Source of the DNA: Crocosphaera watsonii WH 8501
GTDB taxonomy: Bacteria; Cyanobacteriota; Cyanobacteriia; Cyanobacteriales; Microcystaceae
Assembly: GCF_000167195.1 (NCBI RefSeq)
Contig: NZ_AADV02000005.1
Location: 1 to 64,000, forward strand
Reading direction: 5' to 3'
Length of the DNA stretch: 64,000 bases
In this document: in pieces, positions 9,283 through 18,635 of the stretch
How positions within the stretch are numbered: the stretch's first letter is position 1
Layout: each line of letters opens with the position of its first letter
Position numbers and translations under genes: made by a program
Notes under the pieces: model-generated
What the model saw: the letters and a program-made list of their open reading frames with translations, nothing else
Told to the model about the DNA's origin: nothing
Database searches by the model: none

Positions 9283-9423
9283 TTTTCGCTCTTTTTTTAC
9301 AGAGGAAACAACTTAAGCAATTATCCCACTTTTTTGTCTTCAAGAGCTTAAGCAATTATACTTAATTATTAACCCCAGGCTTGTAGTATTTAATGCTACT
9401 TTTTGAAGTGCGGAATCTGGGTT

Positions 9424-10006
9424 ATATGAGAGAGGGGTCGATGCTGCTCCCAAAAACATACTCAATCTTGTCTAAACTTACTCATATTAGTAGAGAGTAA
9501 GTTTGAGTAAGTTTTATATAGCGGTGTAGCTACTCTGATTGAAGTCTTATCTCGAATACAAGCCCATCAATTAATCAAACAACCAGCGCAACTAATGGCA
9601 TTTAGACTCGTGCAAATTTTGCACTTCTATAAGGTAGTCTTAATAGAACCTTAAAGAGCCTAGCCAAACCATGTGTGTCTATGGTATATTTTTCATGAAA
9701 AAAATTATTGAGGAGTTTGTTATTAAAGAATTGAAATCAATTAGATCATAGAGTAAAGTTGTATATTATTAGAGAATTATGAAGGCTAAGTCCCTAGCAA
9801 GGGAAGCTTAGCTATGATAAATGTTTTAGGATTTGAATGATGGTAAACCATGGGAAATTTTTAACAGATTGCTCAAGGAACAACTTTGACAATCAGTCTA
9901 TAATAACAGGAGTTTGCCTGTGTCCAATGATTCGAGCCTTGTCTAAAAAAGAAAATTTTTAGGCCATACTTACTAAACAAAATAACAATAATCCCAAAAG
10001 AAAAAA
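9424..10006. other. 583-bp intergenic stretch with a possible gene remnant
   Basis: No full gene. An open frame at 9511-9654 (+) without a usual start encodes VATLIEVLSRIQAHQLIKQP then a hydrophobic tail ending LHFYKVVLIEP. It looks like the C-terminal end of a protein, unidentified, whose upstream part was lost at the IS. Short AGTAAGTTT-type repeats occur at 9476-9512. The rest shows nothing, apart from serving as leader for the next gene, where no clear ribosome site is seen. Confidence 0.35.
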
Positions 10007-10961
10007 ATGCCCCAAGTCGCACTTTCTACTTTCACCAACCTAGATATCTATCCTGGTGCGGTAGTTGAAAATCTCGGAACCCTATTAACCTTTAATTTCG
10101 AGCTTGATGAACCCGCTCGTGTTGGTGGTTTAAAAATTTATGTTGATAGCGATACTCCAGGAATTCTTGGTCGTCTTGACCTATCGGCACTGAACGATAA
10201 CCCCGATTTCTTATCCAATTTAACAGTTAATCAAGAGTCCTTTGAGAACTTTACTGGTAGCGGTTTCGTAGTCACAGTTGAGGCCGGAGCAAAATCCGCT
10301 TCCCTGACGCTTCCAGCCCTCGATATAGCCGACTTAAATGGGTTAGACCTAACCACATTTACCCTCACAACCAGAGAAGAAACCGATAGAACAACACAAA
10401 CCGATCCCGTTACCGGTGATCAAGGTAGCGACTTAAATACTGTGGAAGCAGATGGGTTTCCCATTGGGGATTATACAGTTGACCCGGAATCTGCCAGTAG
10501 CAGAGTTTTATTTGCTGATAACGTAGCAGATTTACCACCACTGCCAGTTGTAAGTTTTAGCACCACCCCACAAGTGGTCAATGAAGCCGAAGGAACATTC
10601 CTAGTGATGGACTTCAGCTTTGAAGGAGAAATCCCTGATGAAGGGGTTACCGTCAACCTGGAAGGGGATGCAGCCCGCATCATGGAGCAGTTTGACGTAG
10701 TCCAAGCTGGTATTGACCAAGAGACAGGAAACATCTTCTATCGCTTTGATGAGGACTTTGTTAACTCTGACAATATTGTAGGAGGTATTTTAGATCCCTT
10801 TTCCTTGGAAGATGGAGATCCGGCAGAAAATAATTCCGACCCCGAAGCTGCAGGAGACGCTTTCCTCAGTAGTTTCAGCTTTACTATCACCGAAAACACC
10901 GCCAGTATTAGACTTCCGGTGTTAGATGACTTTGTACAAGAAGACGATGCCACCTTTACTT
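10007..10961 (+). pseudogene. Acidic Calx-beta/adhesin-like protein, N-terminal part interrupted by IS
   Basis: 318 residues, very acidic and rich in Thr, Ser and Asn, with few Lys or Cys. Segments such as PVVSFSTTPQVVNEAEGT, FSFTITENTASIRLPVLDD and DDATFT resemble successive Calx-beta-like calcium-binding strands found in large secreted or cell-surface cyanobacterial proteins. The frame stops as soon as the IS1182-like element begins at 10962, so the natural protein was longer. No signal peptide is seen, consistent with C-terminal (type I) secretion of such proteins. No continuation is visible beyond the IS at 12617. Confidence 0.65.
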
Positions 10962-12616
10962 AGGGTTTGCTGAAAAAGTTTCTCCAAAATTTATGCCACT
11001 TTTGACCAAGAATTTTCTGACAAATCAATAAGTTTTAGTACATAAAAATTGTTTAAAGTATAATCAAAATTAATGAAAGGCGGTTCGATGAGTTCCCCTG
11101 TTCTATTATTAGTAAATAAGGACAAAAAAAGCGACAAAAACTGTCTCAGAAGTTTAGAAAGATTGACAACTAAAAATGTAATAGCAATAGATGTAATGGA
11201 GGTTTCAGGGAGTTTTGTCATCACGAGATTTAGGCTAAATCTTCGTTTAGCTTGTCCAAACTTTCCCTCAATAGCATTACGGAAGCATTCATCGGAGTGG
11301 GCTTGTTTCTTTTCTTCTTCACTGACATTTTTCGGAGGTCTTCCTAACTTCGGACCACTGATTCTTATCCCTCTTTCCTTACACCAATTTCTGTTTTCCC
11401 TAGTTCGATAAATTTTATCTACATGGACGGATTCGGGATAATAGCCAAACGTTTTTTTATACTTTTCTACTTGTTCTTTTAAATGACAAGATTCATTGAA
11501 GTTTTCCCAACTTATTTTGTCTAGAAACACATAGTTATCTACACAGCTTACTGAGAGTTTAGCTCCAAACTCTATTGGTTTTCCTGCTTTTCCCCTCACT
11601 ATTGGACGAATATGCCGTTGAGTTAAACTTACAATTCTTTGAGGAACACTCTGGGTCTTATTCTCCCACATTGACTGTTGTTGTTCATAAACTTTTTTGA
11701 TAGTCTCTAGACAATTTTTCTGTCTTTTACTCAGATTTTCCAGGGAAGCCCCCAGCTTGAATTAAGTCTTCTATATTTCCTAAATTTTTCTTAAGGTATT
11801 TTAACTGTTTCCCGATAGCTTTTCTTCTTTCTTGATAAGATACTTTTCGTTTTTTAGCTACTTTTAAGTATTCCTTTCTAGCAATTTTTTTAGAAGTTCT
11901 CGGCTTTTTTCTCAATTTCACTCTTAATGGTTTATAAAGATTATCTATTATTCTTTCTGTCTCAATTCTGGCTTGATTTAATATGCCTAAATCCGTTGGG
12001 TATTTGATGTCTGCTGGCGCACAAGTCGCATCTAAAATTAGTTTACCTTTATTTTTTATTTTTTCTCCTTTTTCTTGGAGACAATCCTTTTTTTTTACTT
12101 CTTTATCACTCTTGTCTATTTCTCTTTTTACTATTTTTTTATTGATTTTGTTTATCAATTCTCCATCAATTCTTTTCCTAAAATGAACTAGCATTGAAGA
12201 TTCCAGTGGTGGCTCTTGTTGATAACAATTTAAACCTATAAAGTATTGTAGATAGGGATTTTCTCTAATCTGTTCTATAGTTTCTCTATCACTTGTTCCT
12301 AATTTTTCCTTAATAATTAATGTCCCTAATGCCATTCTAAATAGTTTGGCTGGCGCACCTTTTTCTGCTGAAAAAAGTTTAGCATATTCTTCCTCAAAAT
12401 CATCCCAAGGTATCAACTCTGCCATGATTACCCAACGATTATTGGGGGACAATTTGCCCTCGAAAGGTAATTCAAATTTTTCTGGGGGCGGTAAAGGTTG
12501 CTCCTCTTTTCGATACATTTGTTCTTGACCAACAACTGGGAGGTGTTTCTACCAATTATAGCGGTTTGTAGCCGACAAAGCTGATCTTTTTTGCGATCGC
12601 GAATATGGGTGTAACC
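10962..12616 (-). mobile_element. IS1182/IS5-like element, truncated at one end
   Basis: The right end AGGGTTTGCTGAAAAAGTTT is at 10962. The other side ends at ...GGGTGTAACC (12616) and lacks the 37-bp hairpin tip that the copies at 27248 and 49023 carry. That missing tip has the same extent as the detached end found at 874-910. The transposase inside is frameshifted, so the copy should be immobile on its own. Confidence 0.85.
10991..12518 (-). pseudogene. IS1182/IS5-like transposase, frameshifted
   Basis: Compared with the intact 508-residue copy at 27385, the N-terminal part (263 residues, 12518-11727) ends at LIQAGGFPGKSE where the intact protein reads LIQAGASLENL. The cause is one extra G in a G-run near 11752. 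The rest (VHVDKIYRTRENRNW, IEGKFGQAKRRFS) is intact in the other frame down to 10991. It has DUF772-type N-terminal helices and DDE core motifs, but the frameshift separates the halves. Confidence 0.9.
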
Positions 12617-12816
12617 CTAATTAACCTTTCATAAAAGATAAACGTCTTTATCCTACCCCCCCCTCATATTTTGTCAAGTATTCGTTACTTTTTGTATAAA
12701 AAGAAGAAAAAGATGTTTATACTGTAGGGGTCAACGGCCGTTGACCCCTACAATATTTATTATGAATTTTGTGATTTGCTAATATATAGAGTAGCTGTAA
12801 TTAATAGTTTTCACTC
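12617..12816. repeat. Intergenic region with a perfect 30-bp palindrome
   Basis: At 12723-12752 the arms TGTAGGGGTCAACGG and CCGTTGACCCCTACA form a perfect palindrome with no spacer. A close relative (GTAGGGGTTAACGG and complement) occurs at 34097-34124 and 35069-35096. The centre ACGGCCGT is invariant among the three while one arm position changes together with its partner (GTC/GAC against GTT/AAC), so pairing is conserved. Here it lies upstream of xisH. Nothing else is seen. Confidence 0.8.
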
Positions 12817-13233
12817 ATGCCAGCCAAAGATATTTATCATGATGCTGTCAAAAATGCTTTAATCAAAGATGGATGGAAAATTACAGATGATCCCTTAATT
12901 TTATCCATTGGAAAAAAAGACTTATTTATCGATTTAGGAGCAGAAAAATTAATTGCTGCTGAGAAAGATCAACAAAAAATTGCTGTAGAAATCAAAAGTT
13001 TTCTCGGTAATTCACAAGTTAATGATTTAGAGAATGCTTTAGGTCAATATATTCTTTATTATGAAGTTTTATTAGCAAAACAAGATGAGAGAGTTTTATA
13101 CTTAGCAATCAAAGAATCTGCTTATCAAGAAATTTTTGAGGAACCTATCGGTAAAATTTTATTAAACAGGAAAATTATTAAATTATTAGTATTTGAACCC
13201 AGAAAAGAGAGCATCTTGCAATGGATAAGTTAA
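12817..13233 (+). CDS. xisH: XisH family protein (PD-(D/E)XK-like)
   Basis: 138 residues, the usual XisH length, beginning MPAKDIYHDAVKNALIKDGW. XisH and XisI were described as factors controlling excision of the Anabaena fdxN element, but homologous pairs are scattered through cyanobacteria without any such element. The sequence has a nuclease-fold signature: acidic D39 in FIDLGAE, then E58-x-K60 in VEIKSF, as in endonuclease-like folds. It overlaps xisI by 13 bases, so the two are surely co-translated. No excision element or recombinase is visible next to it; a toxin-antitoxin or defence role has been considered for such pairs but is unproven. Confidence 0.9.
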   Translation: MPAKDIYHDAVKNALIKDGWKITDDPLILSIGKKDLFIDLGAEKLIAAEKDQQKIAVEIKSFLGNSQVNDLENALGQYILYYEVLLAKQDERVLYLAIKESAYQEIFEEPIGKILLNRKIIKLLVFEPRKESILQWIS

Positions 13234-13556
13234 ATCACTTTTATAACATTATTGCCCCTATTCTCAAAGAATACGCAGCCTTGCCGTATTCTTGTCAAAA
13301 TCTTAAGCATAAATTAGTTATTAGTGATGATAAAAAGGATTATTTATTAATGACCATGGGCTGGGAAAATGATGTCAAGATTCATGGTTGTTTAGTTCAT
13401 CTAGAAATCATTAATGATAAAATTTGGATTCATAGAGATGGATTAGAGGATGGTATTGCCAATGATTTAGTCAGAGCAGGTATTCCAAAAAATGAAATTG
13501 TTTTAGCATTTCATCCCCTAGAAGTTCGTCATTTTACTGAGTTTGCTGTTTCTTAA
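13221..13556 (+). CDS. xisI: XisI family protein
   Basis: 111 residues with the family pattern MDKLNHFYNIIAPILKEYA, then VHLEIINDKIWIHRDGLEDGI and ending AFHPLEVRHFTEFAVS. It is always found beside XisH, and the start codon lies inside xisH. Proposed as the partner or regulator of XisH; the molecular mechanism is unknown. It appears complete. It sits in a short cluster of conflict-type genes: the next gene downstream is a HicB-HicA fusion. Confidence 0.9.
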   Translation: MDKLNHFYNIIAPILKEYAALPYSCQNLKHKLVISDDKKDYLLMTMGWENDVKIHGCLVHLEIINDKIWIHRDGLEDGIANDLVRAGIPKNEIVLAFHPLEVRHFTEFAVS

Positions 13557-13648
13557 CTATCATTATTTATTCCTATCCATCATATCTGCTAGAGGACTGA
13601 TGTTGTGATATACTTAAATCGAACTATACCTACATATGGTTAAGTAAC

Positions 13649-13918
13649 ATGAATCAAACAATTGTTTTTGAAGTTTCCCAAGAAGAAGATGCTGGCTTTT
13701 TTGCAGAATGTTTGACTGAAGAAATCTTTACTCAAGGGGATAATTGGGAAGAACTAAAAACTAATGTTAAAGAAGCTGTGAAAGGTTACTATTTTGACCA
13801 GCCTACTGTTCCTAATATTAAGTTACATCTCGTTAAAGTGGGAACACTTAATAGTATGTTAAGGGCTATTTCTCTTCATAAGCAGGTAAGTAAACAAGCT
13901 ATTTTAGATATTTTGTAA
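13649..13918 (+). CDS. HicB antitoxin fused to the tail of HicA (deletion product)
   Basis: Residues 1-62 (MNQTIVFEVSQEEDAGFFAE, FTQGDNWEELKTNVKEAV, PNIKLHLV) are a HicB-type partial RNase-H-fold antitoxin. Residues ~63-89 (KVGTLNSMLRAISLHKQVSK then QAILDIL) match the C-terminal helix of a HicA toxin, whose family ends with GTLNSIL...I. In intact loci hicB is followed by a separate hicA of ~75 residues. Here the end of hicB and the first ~50 codons of hicA, including the catalytic GSH motif, are gone and the remains are joined in frame. The product cannot cut mRNA; whether it still binds a related HicA is open. Confidence 0.7.
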   Translation: MNQTIVFEVSQEEDAGFFAECLTEEIFTQGDNWEELKTNVKEAVKGYYFDQPTVPNIKLHLVKVGTLNSMLRAISLHKQVSKQAILDIL

Positions 13919-13958
13919 AGTTCATTATTATTGAGTTTTGCTGTTTAAAAAATTACCA

Positions 13959-14588
13959 TCAAGCCCTTTTTAAAGCAGATTTATCCATAGCAATTAAAGA
14001 CTTTTGTTGCAGTTGTAATTTATACATATGGTTAAACAAATTCCAACAATATTCTTCAGAAAGTCCACAGGTAATTGCACCCCGTAATACTACATTCAAA
14101 TACCAATCATTGGGGGCTAATTCTTGGGGTAATTTATCTATAACCACATAGGTTCTCACATTAGTATAAATTTTTCCTTGACTCTCAACAGTGACAGTGT
14201 GTCGACGATAACCATTACGGGGGACTTCTTCCCTTTCATCTAGGCGATCGCTAAACCGCCAAGGTAGTTGATACAGTACCCCTTCCACCTTAGCATTGGA
14301 GTTTTCAACTACGTCTAAGACTCCACAGTTACGTCGTAGGGAACGACGATAAAAACCCAACCGATATCCTTCTAATATCCCTCTTCCTACCACATACTGA
14401 TGGGTATTTTCCCCAAAAGTCCGTTTTAAGTCTACTGGACACATACAAGAACCATAGGCAAAATAGTAAAATGAGGGTTCTAAAGTCCCTTGAGGTTGCC
14501 AATGACTTCCCTGTGGATGATGATGGGTGGGATGGTTAGTTGCTATCTTGGTTTCTATAAACGCAGAGGTGTTAGGGGTTGGACTCAT
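13959..14588 (-). CDS. Gamma-glutamylcyclotransferase-like protein
   Basis: 209 residues. After a His/Pro-rich N-terminal tail of about 38 residues comes FYYFAYGSCMCPVDLKRTFG: the YGS(C/N)M loop (Y45-M49) binds substrate in this fold. The acidic LDEREEV (116-122) supplies the probable catalytic glutamate. Family members release 5-oxoproline from gamma-glutamyl peptides or amines; the exact substrate here is not known. The poorly conserved N-terminal tail leaves the start uncertain. The gene is monocistronic on the minus strand, between hicBA and an SDR gene. Confidence 0.75.
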   Translation of the reverse strand: MSPTPNTSAFIETKIATNHPTHHHPQGSHWQPQGTLEPSFYYFAYGSCMCPVDLKRTFGENTHQYVVGRGILEGYRLGFYRRSLRRNCGVLDVVENSNAKVEGVLYQLPWRFSDRLDEREEVPRNGYRRHTVTVESQGKIYTNVRTYVVIDKLPQELAPNDWYLNVVLRGAITCGLSEEYCWNLFNHMYKLQLQQKSLIAMDKSALKRA

Positions 14589-14686
14589 AGCTAATAATCA
14601 ATGGTTTGCCTTTCATCCTTAATTTTATCTCAATAATTGAAAAATTTTCAGATACAAAGGATACTTTTCTGCTTAACGCTTAACGC

Positions 14687-15436
14687 TTAACTTTTTTGTT
14701 GAGTGGGACGCAATAAAATATCATGAATTTGTACATAGTCTGGTTGGGATAAAACATAGTAAACTGCGTTAGCAATATCTTTGGGTTGTAAGACGGGAAA
14801 ACGACTATAAAGTTCTTGTGCTTTTTCTTTGTTATTGTTATATTTTTCAGCAAATTCTGTTTCCACAAAACCTGGACTAATAGAAGAGATTTTAATGTTT
14901 TTCTTGGCTTCTCTTAACTCTTGTCGTAACCCTTCTGTTAACGCACTCACTGCATATTTACTAGCAGCATAAACCCCACTAGATAAAGGAACACGATGAC
15001 CTGACATTGAACTAATATGAATAATATGGCCTTCGTTGCGATCGCTCATATCTTTAATTGCTTCACGGGTACAAATACATAAAGCCAAAACATTCACTTC
15101 TAACATTTCTCGCCAAGCTTCTGTTTTCCCTGTCATTAAGGGTTCTTTGTGACCTAACCCTGCATTATTAATTAATATATCAACACCACCCCATTGCTTC
15201 CGAATGGTGTTAAAAAGGTTTAATATTTCTGATTCTTGACGTAAATCAACTTTTATGGCTAATATCTCACTATTTTTTTCTTGTAATGTTTTTGTTAATT
15301 GATCTAATCTTTCTTGACGACGGGCGCAAATAACTAAACGATAGTTTTCTGCTGCTAAACGATGGGCGATCGCTTCTCCTATCCCACTCGATGCACCAGT
15401 AATTAAAGCAACTTTTTTCGATAATTCTTCTACCAT
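14687..15436 (-). CDS. Short-chain dehydrogenase/reductase (NADP-type)
   Basis: 249 residues with a complete SDR set: TGASSGIG (13-20) for dinucleotide binding, NNAG (90-93), active-site Ser143, Tyr157 and Lys161 (YAASK). CARRQERL after the second strand has Arg residues that favour NADP(H). The best-known relatives reduce 3-hydroxy acids or serine, such as YdfG-like enzymes, but the substrate cannot be told from sequence. The ATG is 15 bases from an AT-rich leader with no clear ribosome site. No lesions. Confidence 0.85.
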   Translation of the reverse strand: MVEELSKKVALITGASSGIGEAIAHRLAAENYRLVICARRQERLDQLTKTLQEKNSEILAIKVDLRQESEILNLFNTIRKQWGGVDILINNAGLGHKEPLMTGKTEAWREMLEVNVLALCICTREAIKDMSDRNEGHIIHISSMSGHRVPLSSGVYAASKYAVSALTEGLRQELREAKKNIKISSISPGFVETEFAEKYNNNKEKAQELYSRFPVLQPKDIANAVYYVLSQPDYVQIHDILLRPTQQKS

Positions 15437-15512
15437 AATCCCAATTATACACTATTTCAGATTAAGAATAAACTGAAGTGCTGATACTACATTCAAAATT
15501 ATCCATTATCCA

Positions 15513-18227
15513 TTATCCATTGTCGAACATTTGTTTAACTATTATTGCTGCTTCTTGCTGAGTCTTAATTTCTCCATCTAAAGTTAAAGCGAGTAACCGA
15601 TCTAAGACAAGTTTATACTGTGGTCCTGGTTTATACCCCATACGCTTTAAATCATTACCATTTAAGGGTGCTTGAATTTTTGACCATTGGGTTAAATATT
15701 GCCAAATAATGCGTCTAACTTCTTTCTTAGAATTAACTGCAACTAAAATTAAATCGGCTAATTTATTGCGATATAACTGTTTATATTTATCGCTTATTTT
15801 ATTACATTTTAATAACAATTCTTGTATTTCTGAATAAATTATGTTATCTTTGTCTATTCTTTCTAGACTATCTTTAGGTAGGTGTAAATTAAGTGCAAGT
15901 TGTTTTCTTTCTTGGGGATTAATTTTAGAAATTAAGATTTCTAGACGAATCAACCAATGACCAATATTATTATCAGGATCAAGATATCTTAACCAACGAG
16001 AAGCACAGCGAATTTGCCACCATATCTTATCATCTAATATGACTTGATTATGCAAACATTTTAAAGAATCTAAATCTGACAGTAATTGTAATGCTGGTTT
16101 CCAATAATTTGCTTCTAAAATATACTTTGATTCTGCTTTTAAGCGTGTTGTTAAAGCAGGAGTTACATGATTTTTAAGTTTTAATTTATCGTAGATACCG
16201 CTTTCAATAGCATAACGGATATAGGTTTCTGTCTGGGGTTCAATGTCAAAGTTTAATCTGACAGCAAACCGCACAGCACGATAAATTCTGGTAGGATCTT
16301 CAATAAAACTATTGGCATGAAGTACCCGAACTTCTTTCCCTTTTAAATCTAATAAACCTCCAAAGAAATCTAATAATTCTCCTTCCCTTGGTGGGGTTAA
16401 TCTCACCGCTAAAGCATTAATAGTAAAGTCCCTTCTATATAAGTCTTGACGAATAGAACTTGATTCTACTTCGGGATTGGCTGCAGGGTAAGGATAAAAT
16501 TCAGTTCTTGAGGTAGCAATATCAATCCATAGTGACCCAAATTCTGGATCTTTATGCCATAATAAAGCTGCTGTCTGAAACTCTCCATGTACTGATAATC
16601 GACAGTTAGGATATTTTTTCTGTATGGTTGAAGCTAATTCAACCCCTGCACCAACATCAGCAGAGCGATGAAATCCATCTACGACTAAATCAATATCTTG
16701 AAGCGATACTTTTTGATTATTATTAGTTAGTAATAGGTCTCTAACTGCCCCTCCTACAATATATAAATGCCAGCCTTGATCTTCGGCTTCTTTAGCAATC
16801 ATTTCTAATAGTTTCCAAGTCGATTTTTTCAAAGAGTGACGCATTGAAGGTAATAAACAGGAAACCGTTGCCACTCTTTTCCCATTTTCGTCTTTAACTT
16901 CTTTTCTCTGTTGATGAATTTGCCGTAATAAGTCAGTGCGTGTAACAATCCCTAAGAGTCTATTATCATCAATAACTGGTAATCTTCCCACATCATAAGT
17001 TACCATGATTGATTCAATATCAGGTAATAAAGTATCAGGATTAATAGTTTTGATATTTTTGGTCATATATCCTTTTACTGGTGCGTGACTAAACCCATGA
17101 TGTAATGCTAAATCTAAATCTCGACGGGAAATAATCCCCACTAAATGATCTTTTTCATCCACCACCGATAACCCTGAATGGCCATAACGAAATAACACCC
17201 TTTCTGCTTGTTCGATAGTTGTTTCTGGATGAATAGTCCTCACTGGAGAAGACATTAAATCTCTGGCGTTTAAAGGGTGAGGAATTTGAGTAATAAATTC
17301 TTCTACTAACTGCTTTAATTTACCGTCAGCATCGACATTTCTTAACATTAAAGAAGCTGCTTGACTATGACCACCCCCTCCATAAAGTGAGAATAATTGA
17401 TTGAGATCAGTTCCTTCAATACGAGTCCTGCCAATAACAACTAAACGGTTTTCAGGATAAGGCTTATTATTGTGTCGTTTATGATAAATATGAGCAAACA
17501 ATAAAGCATCACTTTCGCTTAATTCAATCAATCTTTCTGTTAAATTAGATAATCCTGAAACAAAATTTTCTGTTTCAATAAGTACCCAAGCTACTTGATA
17601 TCCTCGAATATTATTTGTCTCTAATTTATCTAAAGCTTCTGTAAATATTTCTTGTAATTTAGGAGTCAAACCTGGATCACAATATTCAGCAATAATCTTA
17701 ACATTTGCCCCCTTCTCCATTAACCAAGCCAAAGCTTTTGCGTCCCTAGCAGTGGATTGGGGAAAGGTCAAAGAACCAGTGTCAACATGAATTCCTAACC
17801 CCATAATAGTCGCTTCAATGGGATTAGGATTAATATTATTTTCCTGCATTTTTTCCACAATTAAAGTGGTACTTGCTCCCACTGCTTCTATTTGCTGAAA
17901 AGTGGCAGGAATATCGGAGCTACTGTTAAGATGATGATCGTATAATTCCACACTCTCTATCTGTGGTAAATCAAACCATTCTGCTGCTTTTCCTAAACGA
18001 CTAAGTTGTTGGTTATCTACCACAATTAGGTGACGAATTCGTTTCGGGTTAACACTTCTTAACTCAATGAGGGCAATTTCATCTCGATGTAAAGCTAAAA
18101 AATCCTTAACCTTTGGATGGGCCCCACCGGTTAAAACGATGCGACTTCCTACTCTGAGACAAGATAAACCAACGGCCGCCCCTAATGCGTCAAAATCAAC
18201 CGTCTGGTGGCATAAAATTAAGTCCAT
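15513..18227 (-). CDS. DHH phosphoesterase - CBS - tRNA nucleotidyltransferase fusion
   Basis: A 904-residue fusion. Residues 1-300 are a DHH/DHHA1 phosphoesterase (NrnA-like): D11/D13 in [10 protein letters not shown]71, DHH at 97-99, and the [10 protein letters not shown] glycine loop near 280. Two CBS domains follow (~317-430, e.g. [20 protein letters not shown]), likely sensing a nucleotide. From ~490 there is a class II nucleotidyltransferase: [29 protein letters not shown] and the RAVRFAVRL helix. Such fusions in bacteria with split CCA enzymes are usually A-adding or CCA-adding tRNA nucleotidyltransferases. The DHH half might degrade nanoRNA or act in proofreading, which is inference. 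Intact. Confidence 0.85.
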   Translation of the reverse strand: MDLILCHQTVDFDALGAAVGLSCLRVGSRIVLTGGAHPKVKDFLALHRDEIALIELRSVNPKRIRHLIVVDNQQLSRLGKAAEWFDLPQIESVELYDHHLNSSSDIPATFQQIEAVGASTTLIVEKMQENNINPNPIEATIMGLGIHVDTGSLTFPQSTARDAKALAWLMEKGANVKIIAEYCDPGLTPKLQEIFTEALDKLETNNIRGYQVAWVLIETENFVSGLSNLTERLIELSESDALLFAHIYHKRHNNKPYPENRLVVIGRTRIEGTDLNQLFSLYGGGGHSQAASLMLRNVDADGKLKQLVEEFITQIPHPLNARDLMSSPVRTIHPETTIEQAERVLFRYGHSGLSVVDEKDHLVGIISRRDLDLALHHGFSHAPVKGYMTKNIKTINPDTLLPDIESIMVTYDVGRLPVIDDNRLLGIVTRTDLLRQIHQQRKEVKDENGKRVATVSCLLPSMRHSLKKSTWKLLEMIAKEAEDQGWHLYIVGGAVRDLLLTNNNQKVSLQDIDLVVDGFHRSADVGAGVELASTIQKKYPNCRLSVHGEFQTAALLWHKDPEFGSLWIDIATSRTEFYPYPAANPEVESSSIRQDLYRRDFTINALAVRLTPPREGELLDFFGGLLDLKGKEVRVLHANSFIEDPTRIYRAVRFAVRLNFDIEPQTETYIRYAIESGIYDKLKLKNHVTPALTTRLKAESKYILEANYWKPALQLLSDLDSLKCLHNQVILDDKIWWQIRCASRWLRYLDPDNNIGHWLIRLEILISKINPQERKQLALNLHLPKDSLERIDKDNIIYSEIQELLLKCNKISDKYKQLYRNKLADLILVAVNSKKEVRRIIWQYLTQWSKIQAPLNGNDLKRMGYKPGPQYKLVLDRLLALTLDGEIKTQQEAAIIVKQMFDNG

Positions 18228-18256
18228 AGATTCCCCATTGATTGGCGATACCTAAT

Positions 18257-18635
18257 CTAATTGTATCTTTTTGACTGCTGAAACTTTATGAGACTCCAAT
18301 AATTGTTGTCCCCCTCAATTTTTGTCAGTTTATAATAAGCGGTTAAATGTTGTCCATAAAGAATAAACTCCCAATGGGACATTTCCTTAATAAGCGATTC
18401 ATAACTACCGAAATCTAGTCTTTTTATTTGTCCTCTTCCTTTACTAATAGTCCCTTCATAACTTAAATAAATCAAGCGATGATCTTGAATTTTTTGGACT
18501 ATAATTGCTTGTTCATCTTGAATTTCAGGCAAGGAAATTGTTAATTGCCATGTAGCCAAAGTTTTGTCATGTTCGAGCATTAAATCATAGTGAGGTTGGC
18601 CATAACCTGTATGATGATGAAAAACAAATTGTTTT
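18257..18635 (-). pseudogene. LigD-type 3'-phosphoesterase-like protein, 5' end cut by IS
   Basis: The first ATG in frame is at 18580, but the frame is open further upstream to the IS boundary and encodes KQFVFHHHTGYGQPHYDLM. That is the conserved start of the DNA-ligase-D phosphoesterase domain (F-V-x-H-x-H ... H-x-D-L-x-L-E). The His residues that bind metal lie in this upstream part, so the real gene started a few codons further and the IS1634-like element at 18636 removed the start codon. The rest (~107 residues) lacks obvious lesions. Stand-alone proteins of this kind are common in cyanobacteria; function unproven. Confidence 0.65.

Larger units (their letters stand above)
7915..9423. 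mobile_element. Two truncated IS1634-like copies fused head-to-head (large inverted repeat)
   Basis: Both outer ends carry the same terminal repeat (AACCCAGATTCCGCACTTC at 7915, its complement at 9423). The left arm (~819 bp) and right arm (~694 bp) are 5' parts of the element at 18636, joined near 8730 in opposite orientation at a shared TTGT. The arms differ at several positions (for example KKFEID against KKIKID codons, and AAACCTGGGTTT against AAGCCTGGGGTT). So they descend from two separate insertions with loss of everything between, rather than from simple copying of one arm. Both transposase copies lack their 3' half. Confidence 0.85.

Noticed and set aside
7915-9423. Simple fold-back sequencing artefact at the inverted IS pair
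   Set aside because: The two arms differ at several bases, which a fold-back copy would not; misassembly between two real copies is still possible.
11073-11411. A 112-residue open frame on the plus strand, seen again in the other IS1182-like copies
   Set aside because: It is the antisense of the conserved transposase catalytic region; its recurrence only reflects copies of the IS.
12346-12528. A 60-residue frame opposite the IS1182-like transposase start, present at all three copies
   Set aside because: Antisense shadow; no ribosome site and composition follows the coding strand's codons.
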